Notes: generated by a model from the sequence alone, not told the origin. DNA of 64,000 nt from Ruminococcus turbiniformis (GCF_020687545.1 NZ_JAJEQX010000009.1:50637-114636), one strand, 5' to 3'; counted from the first letter of the stretch, positions 53,381-63,093 are shown. Numbers and translations: made by a program.

Positions 53381-53492
53381 TGAGATATTGTGAAACCGCG
53401 GAACAGTGAAAACTCTGTATGAGAACGGGGACGGAGCAAAAGCGGAAACTGTACCGGAAAAAGCCTGAAAACAGAAAATGATTAAAAAACAC

Positions 53493-53540
53493 AACATGTA
53501 GAGGAAAGATGGAAATCTGTACTCTACATGTTCTTTTTTT
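53493..53540 (+). terminator. Strong terminator before the dcw cluster
   Basis: AACATGTAGAG (53493-53503) pairs perfectly with CTCTACATGTT (53522-53532), followed by CTTTTTTT. It isolates the dcw promoter from upstream transcription. The preceding stretch 53381-53492 holds no visible gene. Confidence 0.92.
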
Positions 53541-53607
53541 GCGCAGATTTGTATTTCCTGGAAGAAATTTCCGGCCTGTCCGGACACAAAAAAATCAAAA
53601 AAAGGGG

Positions 53608-53636
53608 TTGAAAAAGGGGGTGTGGTGGTTTAGAAT
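53608..53636 (+). promoter_or_regulatory. dcw cluster promoter
   Basis: TTGAAA at 53608-53613 and TAGAAT at 53631-53636 with a 17-base spacer, 80 bases before the mraZ start. The -10 box lies inside the MraZ repeat array, as expected for autorepression. Confidence 0.78.
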
Positions 53637-53688
53637 GGTGTCAAGTGGTAAAGAGTGGTGGATAGTGGAACAAAGTGGGGGGATGTGG
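53622..53688 (+). promoter_or_regulatory. MraZ operator with seven 10-bp-spaced GTGG repeats
   Basis: GTGG starts at 53625, 53645, 53655, 53665, 53675 and 53685, and ATGG at 53635: seven units in exact 10-bp register, with an extra overlapping GTGG at 53622. MraZ is known to repress its own operon by binding tandem TGG-type repeats about one helical turn apart. The array covers the -10 box, start site and leader. Confidence 0.85.
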
Positions 53689-53716
53689 AGGCTCACCCTG
53701 AGAGAAAGGATTCCAA

Positions 53717-54154
53717 ATGTTACTGGGAGAGTTTAACCATACGATTGATGAAAAGGGCAGACTTATCATCCCTGCAAAACTGCGGGATGATCTCGGTGAC
53801 AGCTTCGTGATATGCAACGGGCTGGAAGGGTGTCTTTTTGTCTATTCCCAGGATGAGTGGAGCAAATTCGTCGCTGAACTTGAAACCTTACCACGAATGA
53901 ACAAGGATGCCAGAATCTTCAAGCGCTATTTCTTCGGAAGTGCTTCTGAGGGCAGCTTCGACAAGCAGGGGAGAGTTCTTGTCCCGCCGTCGCTCAGAAA
54001 GGCAGCGCATCTGGACAAGGACGTAGTCCTGGTGGGAGTTCAGGACCGCGTTGAGATCTGGGACAAGGCACTCTGGGAGGAGAGAAGCCAGGTGAGCGAA
54101 GAAGACCTGGATGCAATCGCAGAGCGCATGGAGTCCATAGGAATCAGGATCTGA
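53717..54154 (+). CDS. mraZ: Transcriptional regulator MraZ
   Basis: A 145-residue protein with two SpoVT/AbrB-like DNA-binding halves: [21 protein letters not shown] (about 4-24) and the second copy [15 protein letters not shown] (about 82-96). It forms a ring that binds tandem repeats and controls the dcw operon. The seven-repeat operator lies directly upstream. AGAAAGGA precedes the ATG. rsmH follows after 13 bases. Confidence 0.95.
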   Translation: MLLGEFNHTIDEKGRLIIPAKLRDDLGDSFVICNGLEGCLFVYSQDEWSKFVAELETLPRMNKDARIFKRYFFGSASEGSFDKQGRVLVPPSLRKAAHLDKDVVLVGVQDRVEIWDKALWEERSQVSEEDLDAIAERMESIGIRI

Positions 54155-54167
54155 CTGGGAGGAGAAT

Positions 54168-55103
54168 ATGGCATTTAGTCACACTTCCGTCCTGCTTTAC
54201 GAGACGGTGGACGGGCTTGACATCAGGACGGACGGCATCTATGTGGATGCCACGCTGGGAGGCGGCGGACATGCCTTTGAGGTGTGCAGCCGGCTTGGCA
54301 GCAAGGGGAGATTTATAGGTATAGACCAGGACGCCGACGCCATTGAAGCGGCGGGAAGGCGCCTTGAAGGCTTCGGGGAGAAGGTCACGATAATCAGGAG
54401 CAATTATTGTGATATGAAGCCGCGGCTCCATGAGATCGGCGTTGACAGAGTTGACGGCATTGTCCTTGATCTGGGAGTTTCCTCCTATCAGCTTGACACG
54501 GCTGAGCGGGGATTTTCCTATCGGGCGGACGCACCGCTTGATATGAGGATGGACCAGAGACAGAAGATGACGGCCAGAGATATCGTCAACGGCTACAGTG
54601 AGGCGGAACTTTACCGCGTGATCCGGGACTACGGGGAAGACAGATTTGCGAAGAACATCGCAAAGCATATTGTCACGGAGCGCGAGAAAAGTCCGATCGA
54701 GACAACAGGACAGCTGAATGAAATCATAAGCCATGCCATTCCGATGAAAATCCGGAAGACTTCGGGACACCCGTCCAAGCGGACGTTCCAGGCGATCCGG
54801 ATTGAACTGAACCATGAGCTGGATGTGCTGAAAAATTCGCTGGACGACATGATCGACATGTTGAATCCGGGCGGCAGGATCTGCATCATCACATTTCATT
54901 CACTGGAGGACAGGATTGTGAAAAGCGCGTTCCGGAAAAATGAGAATCCGTGCACCTGTCCGAGCAGCTTTCCCGTCTGCGTCTGTGGGAAGACATCAAA
55001 AGGGAGAGTGGTGACGCGTAAGCCCATCCTGCCGACAGAGGCGGAGATGGAAACAAACAGCCGCTCAAAAAGCGCGAAACTGAGGATCTTTGAGCGTGCG
55101 TAA
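54168..55103 (+). CDS. rsmH: 16S rRNA m4C1402 methyltransferase RsmH (MraW)
   Basis: A 311-residue SAM-dependent methyltransferase: [13 protein letters not shown] at the start, [13 protein letters not shown] as the SAM-binding loop, GIDQDADAI, the [11 protein letters not shown] block and ISFHSLEDR-like '[12 protein letters not shown]' near the end. It methylates N4 of C1402 in 16S rRNA. Usual place after mraZ. Its coding region ends 84 bases before the FtsL-like gene, with a G/C-rich hairpin between. Confidence 0.95.
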   Translation: MAFSHTSVLLYETVDGLDIRTDGIYVDATLGGGGHAFEVCSRLGSKGRFIGIDQDADAIEAAGRRLEGFGEKVTIIRSNYCDMKPRLHEIGVDRVDGIVLDLGVSSYQLDTAERGFSYRADAPLDMRMDQRQKMTARDIVNGYSEAELYRVIRDYGEDRFAKNIAKHIVTEREKSPIETTGQLNEIISHAIPMKIRKTSGHPSKRTFQAIRIELNHELDVLKNSLDDMIDMLNPGGRICIITFHSLEDRIVKSAFRKNENPCTCPSSFPVCVCGKTSKGRVVTRKPILPTEAEMETNSRSKSAKLRIFERA

Positions 55104-55130
55104 GAAAACCAGGGAGTAGTTAAAATAAAT

Positions 55131-55161
55131 GCCCCGGCGGGAGGGGAGAACCCGGCGGGGC
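55131..55161 (+). other. G/C-rich hairpin between rsmH and the FtsL-like gene
   Basis: GCCCCGGCGGG (55131-55141) pairs with CCCGGCGGGGC (55151-55161) except for one G-G mismatch. No T-run follows. It lies 26 bases before the next ATG and may slow polymerase or limit mRNA decay. Confidence 0.5.
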
Positions 55162-55187
55162 ACAAAAACAGGAAGGGGCATTTCGTT

Positions 55188-55733
55188 ATGGCATACAGAA
55201 CCAGTACATACAACCGAAGACATGCTGATCTTAAGGGGAACGATCAGAGCCGGTTCTACGTGTACGGCAATGCTGTGCGCCAGGCAGAGCCTCTTCCGCG
55301 GAGAATGCCGAAAGAGCAGCCGGCGCCTGCAAAAAGGCGTACAAGCCGTCAGGTGGCAAGAAACAGACACCGCGCTATGAGTATCAGTCCGGTGTATGCA
55401 GTGTTTCTTGGACTGGCAGCAATCTGTGCGGTGGCAGTCTGCGTCCTGTATCTGAATCTTCAGTCGGACGTGATAAGCCGCTCAGAGAATGTGACTGCGC
55501 TTCAGGAGCAGCTGACCGATCTGACAGAGGCGAATGACACCGCATACAACGCGGCGGCAGATTCGATCAATCTGGAGATGGTGAGGGAGAAAGCGATGAA
55601 TGAGATGGGGATGGTATATGCGTCGGAGGGAACTGTGATTGAGTATGACAGTCCGTCCGGAGGATATGTAAAGCAGTACAGTGATATCCCCGAGAGCGGT
55701 ATCCTTGCCCAGTCGGAGAGCACTTCGGATTAA
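55188..55733 (+). CDS. ftsL: FtsL-like cell division protein
   Basis: A 181-residue single-pass protein: basic N-terminal part (1-65), one membrane helix (about 67-90), then a short coiled-coil (about 93-120, 'SRSENVTALQEQLTDLTEAND') and the 'LEMVREKAMNEMGM' motif typical of FtsL/DivIC. These proteins scaffold FtsQ and FtsW/FtsI at the septum. The position between rsmH and the first PBP is the standard FtsL place. Sequence is poorly conserved in the family. Confidence 0.85.
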   Translation: MAYRTSTYNRRHADLKGNDQSRFYVYGNAVRQAEPLPRRMPKEQPAPAKRRTSRQVARNRHRAMSISPVYAVFLGLAAICAVAVCVLYLNLQSDVISRSENVTALQEQLTDLTEANDTAYNAAADSINLEMVREKAMNEMGMVYASEGTVIEYDSPSGGYVKQYSDIPESGILAQSESTSD

Positions 55734-55745
55734 GGATTATTTAAT

Positions 55746-57746
55746 ATGGCAGGAAGAAAGAAAAAAAACAGATTTGAATTCCTGACAAGGAAATTTCCGG
55801 TCAGGATGCAGCGGAAACTGGTAGGGCTGTTTATGGCAGTAATACTGGTTTTTGCTGTTCTTATAGGAAGAATTACACTGATTAATGTAACAAGCGGCAG
55901 CAGCTACACAAAGGTCGTGCTGGATCAGCAGAATTATGACAGCCGAGTGATCGCCTTCAAGAGAGGCGATATTGTGGACCGGAACGGGACAAAGATCGCC
56001 ACAAGTGAGCGTGTTTACAATGTGATACTTGACGTGGCGGTCATGACGGACAAAGACGAGTATATCGAGCCCACGAAGGCAGTGCTCAAAGAGTGCTTCG
56101 GCATCGAGGAGAGCGTCGTGGATGAACTCATCGAGGAAAGCCCGGAGAGCCATTACGAGATCCTTGTGCAGGGGATCGATTACGAGACAGCCCAGAAGTT
56201 CAACGAGATCGACAACGATGACGAAAACTATCCGAATGTCATGGGAATCTGGCTTGAGGATGACTATACGAGAACCTATCCTTACGGCAGCATGGCCAGC
56301 GATGTGATCGGATTTACCTACGAGGGAAATTCGGGAGCGATCGGTATAGAGAGCGCATACAACAGCGTACTCAACGGGACAGACGGAAGAGAGTACGGGT
56401 ACTTTGACTCCGACTCGTCTCTGGAGAGAACCGTAAAACCGGCGAAGAATGGAAATACTGTTGTGTCTACCATCGATGTAACCCTCCAGAATATCGTGGA
56501 GAGATGTATTCTTGAATTTAACCAGGAGCATGCGGACGAGGACAGTCCGGGAAGCAAGAATACGGCAGTAATTATTATGGACCCGAATACAGGGGAGATT
56601 CTTGCCGAAGCGTCCTACCCGAACTTTGACCTGAACAATCCGAGAGATCTGTCCATTTTCTATACAGATGAAGAGTGGAACGCCATGTCGGATGAGGATC
56701 AGGTCAATGCCATGAACGACCTGTGGCGAAACTTCTGTGTGAGCGATGCCTACGAACCGGGATCCACCGCAAAGCCGTTTACAGTGGCAGCGGGGCTGGA
56801 GACAGGAACGCTTACGGGAAATGAGACATACTACTGCGGCGGAGCGAAAGATGTTCTCGGAACGTCTATCTCGTGCCACTACGCGGACGGCCACCAGACA
56901 GAGACCGTGCAGGATGCCATTGCAAATTCCTGCAACGTGGCGCTTATGGATATGGCCAGCGTGATCGGGGTCGACAACTTTACCCGGTATCAGCACATTT
57001 TCGGTTTCGGGGAGTACACGGGAATCGATCTGCCGGGAGAGGCGGAGACATCAGGACTTCTCTACTCGGCGGAAAATATGACAGAGATCGATCTGGCGAC
57101 AAACTCCTTCGGACAGAACTTCAACGTCACTATGACACAGATGGTATCAGCGTTCTGTTCTCTCGTAAACGGCGGTTACTACTATGAACCTCACGTGGTA
57201 AAGGAGATTCAGGATGAGGACGGAAATGTCATTGAGACGAAAGACCCGGTACTTCTCCGCAAGACTGTTTCCGAGGAGACGTCGACCATGGTGAAGCAGT
57301 ACATGAAGGCCGTGCTTGACTATGGAACCGGTCAGAGTGCTCAGGTGGAAGGATATGATATCGGAGGAAAAACGGGAACAGCCGAGAAACTTCCGAGAAA
57401 TAATGGAAACTACCTTCTTTCCTTTATCGGATACGCGCCCCAGGAAAATCCGGAAGTAGTCATTTATGTCGTTGTGGACGAGCCGAACACTGCGGCGCAG
57501 GATGACAGTTCCCTTGTACTTGGCTTAAGCCAGAAGATTATGGCAGAGGCTTTCCCTTATCTCGGGATCACGACGACAGCCGAGAGCGGGGCGACCCAGA
57601 CAGAGGGGACGAGTTTCGGGTCGACGGAATACACGGATTATGATACAAACTATGAGGAGACGTACGACAATCCGGACGGATCCTACATTGACGAGAGCTA
57701 CGACCCGGATCTGGACGACTGGGCGACAGGAGAAACAATAGAATAG
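55746..57746 (+). CDS. Class B penicillin-binding protein (FtsI/PBP2B-type)
   Basis: A 666-residue transpeptidase: one N-terminal membrane helix (about 25-45), a dimerisation domain beginning 'KRGDIVDRNGTKIA', and the catalytic domain with S340-T-A-K343, S395-C-N397 and K542-T-G-T545. The last 90 residues are Thr/Tyr/Asp-rich with no PASTA domain. It crosslinks septal peptidoglycan with an FtsW partner. All active-site residues are intact. It starts 12 bases after the FtsL-like stop. Confidence 0.92.
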   Translation: MAGRKKKNRFEFLTRKFPVRMQRKLVGLFMAVILVFAVLIGRITLINVTSGSSYTKVVLDQQNYDSRVIAFKRGDIVDRNGTKIATSERVYNVILDVAVMTDKDEYIEPTKAVLKECFGIEESVVDELIEESPESHYEILVQGIDYETAQKFNEIDNDDENYPNVMGIWLEDDYTRTYPYGSMASDVIGFTYEGNSGAIGIESAYNSVLNGTDGREYGYFDSDSSLERTVKPAKNGNTVVSTIDVTLQNIVERCILEFNQEHADEDSPGSKNTAVIIMDPNTGEILAEASYPNFDLNNPRDLSIFYTDEEWNAMSDEDQVNAMNDLWRNFCVSDAYEPGSTAKPFTVAAGLETGTLTGNETYYCGGAKDVLGTSISCHYADGHQTETVQDAIANSCNVALMDMASVIGVDNFTRYQHIFGFGEYTGIDLPGEAETSGLLYSAENMTEIDLATNSFGQNFNVTMTQMVSAFCSLVNGGYYYEPHVVKEIQDEDGNVIETKDPVLLRKTVSEETSTMVKQYMKAVLDYGTGQSAQVEGYDIGGKTGTAEKLPRNNGNYLLSFIGYAPQENPEVVIYVVVDEPNTAAQDDSSLVLGLSQKIMAEAFPYLGITTTAESGATQTEGTSFGSTEYTDYDTNYEETYDNPDGSYIDESYDPDLDDWATGETIE

Positions 57747-57762
57747 TCAGAGAGACGAATAA

Positions 57763-57820
57763 CCCTGCAAAAGATGTAATAAGCTTTATCAACATTATTT
57801 TGCAGGGTTGTTTTGTATTT
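57763..57820 (+). terminator. Hairpin with T-rich tail covering the ribosome site of the second PBP
   Basis: CCCTGCAAAA (57763-57772) pairs perfectly with TTTTGCAGGG (57798-57807); inner ATGT/ACAT and ATAA/TTAT pairs extend the stem almost through the loop. TTGTTTTGTATTT follows, directly before ATG 57821. The right arm contains the only AGGG ribosome-site candidate, so the element may act on termination and on translation. Confidence 0.75.
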
Positions 57821-59545
57821 ATGAAGAACAGGACATACAACAGAAAGAAAATACTCGTCGTGTTTCTCTGTGCGGTGGTTATCCTTTCCGGTCTGATCGG
57901 AAGGCTTGTGTATCTGATGATTTTTGACGCGGAATATTATCAGGAGCTGGCGGAAGACCTGCACGAGAGGGAGAGGGAGATTAAGGCGGCCAGAGGCGAG
58001 ATTGTGGACCGCAACGGTGTTGTACTGGCCACAAACCGGACCGTATGCACCATATCCGTGGTGCACAGCCAGATCGAAGATCCGGAGACGGTCATAAGCG
58101 TATTGAGCTCGGAACTTTCACTGGATGAAGCTGAAGTGAGGGAAAAGGTGGAAAAGGTGTCCTCCATGGAAAGGATAGAGACGAATGTGGACAAGGAGAC
58201 AGGGGATAAGATCCGGGAATATGACCTGGCCGGCGTGAAGGTGGATGAGGACTATAAGAGATATTACCCCTTCGACGATCTGGCCTCGCGTGTTCTTGGT
58301 TTTACCGGAGGAGACAACCAGGGAATTATCGGGCTGGAAGTAAAATATGAAGATGTTCTGAAAGGGACGAACGGGATGATCCTTACAGTGACAGATGCCC
58401 GGGGAATCGAGCTGGAGGGAGTAGCGGAGGACCGGATTGAACCGGTGGCGGGAGACACGCTTCAGGTGAGTCTGGATTACAATATCCAGGCGTACTGCCA
58501 GCAGGCCGCCATGAACGTGCTGGAGGAAAAGCAGGCGGAAGCGGTGTCCATCCTCCTGATGAACCCGCAGAACGGGGAAATCTACGCCATGGTCAATGTG
58601 CCGGAATTTGATCTGAACGATCCGTTTACGCTGAACACAGGAGAGGATGCCTCGTCTCTCACGGACGAAGAACTTCAGGATGCGCTGAACCAGATGTGGA
58701 GAAACCGGTGTATCAATGACACGTATGAGCCGGGGTCGGTCTTTAAGATTATTACTGCGTCGGCCTGCCTGGAAGCCGGGACGCTCTCTCTGGACGACAC
58801 GTTTTACTGCCCGGGATACCGGATCGTGGAGGACAGAAAGATCCGCTGCCACAAAGTGGGAGGGCACGGACAGGAGACTTTTGTGCAGGGGATTCAGAAC
58901 TCCTGCAATCCCGTTTTTATGGACATCGGGCTGGAACTGGGGGCGGAGCGGTTTTACGAGTATTTTGAAAAATTCGGACTTCTCAAACTGACCAATATCG
59001 ACCTGCCCGGGGAGGCCGGGACGATCATGCACAGAAAGGAAGATATCGGTACCGTGGAGCTTGCGACCATGACATTCGGCCAGTCCTTTCAGGTTACGCC
59101 GATTCAGATGGCAGTGACGGTCAGCTCGATCATAAACGGGGGAACAAGGGTGACTCCCCACATCGGCGCGGCTGTGCTCGATGAGGAGGGGAATACGGTT
59201 GAAAAACTGGAATATGAGACGGAGTCAGATGCTGTTTCCAAAGAGACATCAGAGACAATGCAGACGCTTCTTGAAAGTGTCGTCTCGGAGGGGTCCGGGA
59301 AGAACGCTTATCTGGAGGGGTACTCCATCGGAGGGAAGACGGCCACGTCCCAGACCCTTCCGAGAAGCGCCAACAAATATATTTCCTCCTTTCTCGGATT
59401 CGCCCCGGCGGATGATCCGCAGATACTTGGGATGGTCATCATCCACGATCCCCAGGGCGTATATTACGGGGGAACGATTGCGGCGCCCGTGCTACGGGAT
59501 ATCTACGACAATGTGCTTCCCTATCTCGGGATTGAAAAAAACTGA
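57821..59545 (+). CDS. Second class B penicillin-binding protein with KTAT in place of KTG
   Basis: ATG 57821 is preferred over TTG 57800, which lies inside the hairpin. The 574-residue product has one membrane helix (about 10-30), 'ARGEIVDRNGVVLATN', S306-V-F-K309 and S361-C-N363, all as in SpoVD/FtsI relatives. The third motif reads K506-T-A-T509, although KTG is almost invariant in active transpeptidases. No PASTA domain is present. Position next to another PBP suggests a SpoVD-like sporulation or an accessory septal role. The hairpin before it predicts separate control. The Gly-to-Ala change may lower beta-lactam or substrate binding. Confidence 0.9.
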   Translation: MKNRTYNRKKILVVFLCAVVILSGLIGRLVYLMIFDAEYYQELAEDLHEREREIKAARGEIVDRNGVVLATNRTVCTISVVHSQIEDPETVISVLSSELSLDEAEVREKVEKVSSMERIETNVDKETGDKIREYDLAGVKVDEDYKRYYPFDDLASRVLGFTGGDNQGIIGLEVKYEDVLKGTNGMILTVTDARGIELEGVAEDRIEPVAGDTLQVSLDYNIQAYCQQAAMNVLEEKQAEAVSILLMNPQNGEIYAMVNVPEFDLNDPFTLNTGEDASSLTDEELQDALNQMWRNRCINDTYEPGSVFKIITASACLEAGTLSLDDTFYCPGYRIVEDRKIRCHKVGGHGQETFVQGIQNSCNPVFMDIGLELGAERFYEYFEKFGLLKLTNIDLPGEAGTIMHRKEDIGTVELATMTFGQSFQVTPIQMAVTVSSIINGGTRVTPHIGAAVLDEEGNTVEKLEYETESDAVSKETSETMQTLLESVVSEGSGKNAYLEGYSIGGKTATSQTLPRSANKYISSFLGFAPADDPQILGMVIIHDPQGVYYGGTIAAPVLRDIYDNVLPYLGIEKN

Positions 59546-59621
59546 CCGATGGTATATACTAAATGAGATATTCAAAAAGGAAGAGATCTTTTTAAGACGA
59601 AAGAGATGAAGAGGTGAATTT

Positions 59622-60578
59622 ATGAGCAGTCATATTGTGATCCCGGTACTGATCTCCTTTGCGATCAGTCTTGTGCTGGGGCCGGTTGTGATACCTTTCC
59701 TCAGGAAACTGAAAATGAAACAGACGGAGCGTACTGACGGGGTGCAGTCTCATCTGAAGAAGGCGGGAACTCCGACGATGGGCGGAATCATTATTCTGAT
59801 CTCCGTGATTGTGACATCGCTTCTCTATGTGAGGGACTATCCGAAGATCATTCCGGTGCTTTTCCTGACGGTTGCGTTCGGGCTGATCGGGTTTCTGGAT
59901 GACTATCTGAAAGTAGTGCTGAAACGTTCTGACGGGCTGATGCCGATGCAGAAGATGGCGCTGCAGATCGTGGTGACGGCGATTTTCGCATATTATATTG
60001 TCATGGTGGCGGATATTCCGCTGACGATGCTTGTGCCGTTTTCCGGCGGCTATTATCTGGATCTGGGCTGGCTTGCCATTCCGGTTCTTTTCTTTGCCGT
60101 GATCGGAACGGTTAACGGAACCAACTTTACAGACGGCCTGGACGGCCTGGCGTCCAGTGTGACGGTTCTTGTGGCGACGTTTTTCACTGTGGTGGCGATC
60201 GGAACAGACAGTGGAATCGAGCCGATCACGTGCGCTGTTGTGGGCGCGCTGCTCGGTTTTCTTCTGTTCAACGTATACCCGGCCAGCGTGTTCATGGGAG
60301 ATACGGGCTCTCTGGCGCTCGGCGGATTCGTGGCAGGAACCGCGTACATGCTCCAGATGCCGCTGTTTATCATTATTGTCGGCTTTATCTATCTGGTAGA
60401 GGTGGCTTCGGTCATTATCCAGGTTACTTATTTTAAAAAGACAGGCGGGAAGAGAATCTTCAAGATGGCGCCGATCCACCACCACTTTGAACTGTGCGGG
60501 TGGTCGGAGACAAGAGTTGTGGCGGTATTTTCCGTTATCACGGCGCTTCTGAGCCTGATCGCACTTATGGGGGTATAG
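59622..60578 (+). CDS. mraY: Phospho-N-acetylmuramoyl-pentapeptide transferase MraY
   Basis: A 318-residue protein with ten membrane helices. DDYLKV (about 90-95), NGTNFTDGLDGLA (about 167-179) and the HHHFE motif (near 286-290) are the catalytic and nucleotide-binding segments. It makes lipid I from UDP-MurNAc-pentapeptide and undecaprenyl phosphate. AGAGGTGA precedes the ATG; murD follows after 5 bases. Confidence 0.96.
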   Translation: MSSHIVIPVLISFAISLVLGPVVIPFLRKLKMKQTERTDGVQSHLKKAGTPTMGGIIILISVIVTSLLYVRDYPKIIPVLFLTVAFGLIGFLDDYLKVVLKRSDGLMPMQKMALQIVVTAIFAYYIVMVADIPLTMLVPFSGGYYLDLGWLAIPVLFFAVIGTVNGTNFTDGLDGLASSVTVLVATFFTVVAIGTDSGIEPITCAVVGALLGFLLFNVYPASVFMGDTGSLALGGFVAGTAYMLQMPLFIIIVGFIYLVEVASVIIQVTYFKKTGGKRIFKMAPIHHHFELCGWSETRVVAVFSVITALLSLIALMGV

Positions 60579-60583
60579 ATACG

Positions 60584-61981
60584 ATGGATATGAAAAGTAC
60601 AGATGGCGTGAAAAGTACGGAGGATCTGACGGAAAAGGATCTGAAAGGGAAAAAGGTTCTTGTATTCGGATCCGGGATCAGCGGTGAGGCGGCATGCAGC
60701 CTTCTTTCGGAAGAGGGGGCGCATGTGGTGCTCTATGATGGGAACGGCAGCCTTGATCCGGATAAAATCCGGGAAAAAGTTCCGGGGGAGACGGAGATTG
60801 TTCTCGGTGAATTTCCGGAGAGTCTTTTGGATGAGATTTCCATGACCGTGATGAGCCCGGGCGTTCCTACGGATCTTCCGGTTGTAAACCGGATGCGGGA
60901 GAGAGGCATTGCCATCTGGGGAGAGATTGAGCTGGCCTATGTATGCGGAAAAGGCGACGTTCTGGCGATTACGGGCACAAACGGAAAGACGACGACGACG
61001 GCGCTGCTGGGACAGATCATGAAAAACTACAATGAAAAGACGTTTGTAGTCGGAAATATCGGAAACCCGTATACAAGCGTTGTGCCGGAGACGACAGAGG
61101 ACAGTGTGATCGTGGCGGAGATGAGCAGTTTTCAGCTTGAGACGGTACGTTCTTTCCGTCCGAAGGTGAGTGCGATTTTAAATATCACGCCGGATCATCT
61201 GAACCGTCACCACACAATGGAAGCCTACATTGCCGCGAAAGAGAGAATTGCGGAAAACCAGACAGAGAGCGATTTCTGCGTGCTAAACTACGAGGATGAG
61301 GTGCTGCGTGCGTTCGCGGAAGAGGTGAAGGCGCAGGTTCTATATTTCAGCAGCCGGCGTAAACTTAACAGAGGTGTATTTCTGGACGGCACGCAGATTA
61401 TCTGTGAGATCGGGGAGAAGATTCCCGTGTGTGACGTAAGTGAGCTTCAGATTCTGGGTACGCACAATCATGAGAACGCCATGGCAGCCGTGGCGATGGC
61501 TTATGCCTACGGTGTGCCGGTGGATGTGATACGAAAGACGTTAAAAGAGTTCGCAGGGGTGGAGCACAGGATTGAGTTTGTGGCGGAGAAAAACGGAGTT
61601 GCCTATTATAATGACTCCAAGGGGACGAACCCGGATGCCGCAATCAAGGGTATCCAGGCGATGAACCGGCCGACCGTGCTCATTGGCGGAGGATATGACA
61701 AAGATTCTGCCTACGACGAGTGGATCCGTTCCTTTGACGGGAAAGTAAAGAAGCTTGTCCTTCTCGGCGCCACAAGAGAGAAGATCGCCGAGACTGCCAG
61801 ACGCCTCGGATTTACGGACATTGTGATGGCCGACACGTTTGAGGAGGCCTTTGAAAAATGCGTGAAATACGCACAGCCCGGCGATGCGGTGCTCTTATCG
61901 CCTGCATGCGCGAGCTGGGGAATGTTTAAAAACTACGAAGAACGCGGAGATAAATTCAAAGAGCTTGTAAACCAACTGTAG
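60584..61981 (+). CDS. murD: UDP-N-acetylmuramoylalanine-D-glutamate ligase MurD
   Basis: The start at 60584 lies 5 bases after mraY; earlier in-frame starts would run inside mraY and add an unrelated tail. The 465-residue enzyme has the Rossmann start VLVFGSGISGEAA, the ATP loop GTNGKTTT (131-138), the SSFQLE block, 'NHL/NITPDHLNRH' and a C-terminal 'DSKGTNPDAAIKGI' then 'LSPACASWGMFKNYEERG', which is diagnostic for MurD. It adds D-glutamate to UDP-MurNAc-alanine. The first 18 residues form a short Asp/Lys/Thr extension. Confidence 0.95.
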   Translation: MDMKSTDGVKSTEDLTEKDLKGKKVLVFGSGISGEAACSLLSEEGAHVVLYDGNGSLDPDKIREKVPGETEIVLGEFPESLLDEISMTVMSPGVPTDLPVVNRMRERGIAIWGEIELAYVCGKGDVLAITGTNGKTTTTALLGQIMKNYNEKTFVVGNIGNPYTSVVPETTEDSVIVAEMSSFQLETVRSFRPKVSAILNITPDHLNRHHTMEAYIAAKERIAENQTESDFCVLNYEDEVLRAFAEEVKAQVLYFSSRRKLNRGVFLDGTQIICEIGEKIPVCDVSELQILGTHNHENAMAAVAMAYAYGVPVDVIRKTLKEFAGVEHRIEFVAEKNGVAYYNDSKGTNPDAAIKGIQAMNRPTVLIGGGYDKDSAYDEWIRSFDGKVKKLVLLGATREKIAETARRLGFTDIVMADTFEEAFEKCVKYAQPGDAVLLSPACASWGMFKNYEERGDKFKELVNQL

Positions 61982-61995
61982 GGAGTGGATTTTAT

Positions 61996-63093
61996 TTGGA
62001 GCGTTCCGGGAAGAAGAGTGAAAAGAAGAGGCGGTATGACGAGACGATGATCGCTGTAGTGCTGATTCTCCTTGTGATCGGTCTTGTCGTGCTCTACAGC
62101 ACGAGCGCGTACAACGGCAGCGTGAAGTTTCACGATCCCTTTTATTATTTGAAAAAGCAGGGCTTTGCCACTCTTCTGGGACTTCTGGGAATGATGTTTG
62201 TGGCGGGCATCGACTACCGCAGGTGGTCTGTGCTGGCAGTTCCCGGCTACCTGACTGCGATTGCGCTTTCGGTAGCAGTCATGCTCTTCGGGGATGAATA
62301 CAACGGGTCCAAAAGATGGCTGTCTTTGGGCCCGGTTTCTTTTCAGCCGTCGGAGTTTGCTAAGGTGGCTGTGATACTCTTTCTCGCCTGTCTTGTCAGC
62401 AGATATGCGGGAAAGATCGGAAAGTTCAAGTATCTTGTCCTGATGATGCTCCCGGTTCTTCCGATCGTTGCGCTTGTGGGGGCCAGCAATCTGAGCACCG
62501 CCATTATCATTCTCGGAATTGCCGTGGTGCTGGTCTTTGTGGCGAGTCCGAAGTATTCTCAGTTTATCTGGATGGGAAGCGCAGGGGTTGCATTTATGGC
62601 TATCTTTCTCGCCATGGAGAGTTACAGGCTGGAGCGTATCGCCATATGGCGCAACCCGGAGAATTATGAGAAAGGGTATCAGACGCTCCAGGGGCTTTAC
62701 GCGATCGGAAGCGGAGGACTTTTCGGAAGAGGTCTGGGAAACAGTGTGCAGAAGCTGGGGTTTGTGCCTGAGGCGCAGAATGATATGATCTTCTCGATTA
62801 TCTGCGAGGAGCTCGGTCTTGTGGGAGCGGGGATCATTATCCTTTTGTTTCTGCTCCTGATCTGGCGGCTTTTTGTGATCGCCACCCGGGCGCCGGATCT
62901 TAAGGGGGCACTGATTGCGTCAGGCGCGATGGCCCATATGATGATCCAGGTCATCCTGAATATTGCCGTGGTGACCAACACGATACCGAACACGGGTATC
63001 ACGCTTCCGTTTATCAGCTATGGAGGCACTTCGATTCTGTTTCTTCTGCTGGAGATGGGACTCGTGCTCAGTGTGTCAAGCCGGACAGAGTAA
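61996..63093 (+). CDS. ftsW: FtsW/SpoVE lipid II polymerase
   Basis: TTG start at 61996 with GGGAGTGG 7 bases before it; no ATG in frame fits before the first helix. The 365-residue SEDS protein has ten membrane helices, SKRWLSLGP, FQPSEFAKVAVI, 'AQNDMIFSIICEELGLVGAG' and 'TIPNTGITLPFISYGGTS'. It works with a class B PBP at the septum or in spore cortex formation. It directly follows murD and directly precedes ftsQ; murG, usually placed here, is absent. Confidence 0.93.
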   Translation: MERSGKKSEKKRRYDETMIAVVLILLVIGLVVLYSTSAYNGSVKFHDPFYYLKKQGFATLLGLLGMMFVAGIDYRRWSVLAVPGYLTAIALSVAVMLFGDEYNGSKRWLSLGPVSFQPSEFAKVAVILFLACLVSRYAGKIGKFKYLVLMMLPVLPIVALVGASNLSTAIIILGIAVVLVFVASPKYSQFIWMGSAGVAFMAIFLAMESYRLERIAIWRNPENYEKGYQTLQGLYAIGSGGLFGRGLGNSVQKLGFVPEAQNDMIFSIICEELGLVGAGIIILLFLLLIWRLFVIATRAPDLKGALIASGAMAHMMIQVILNIAVVTNTIPNTGITLPFISYGGTSILFLLLEMGLVLSVSSRTE

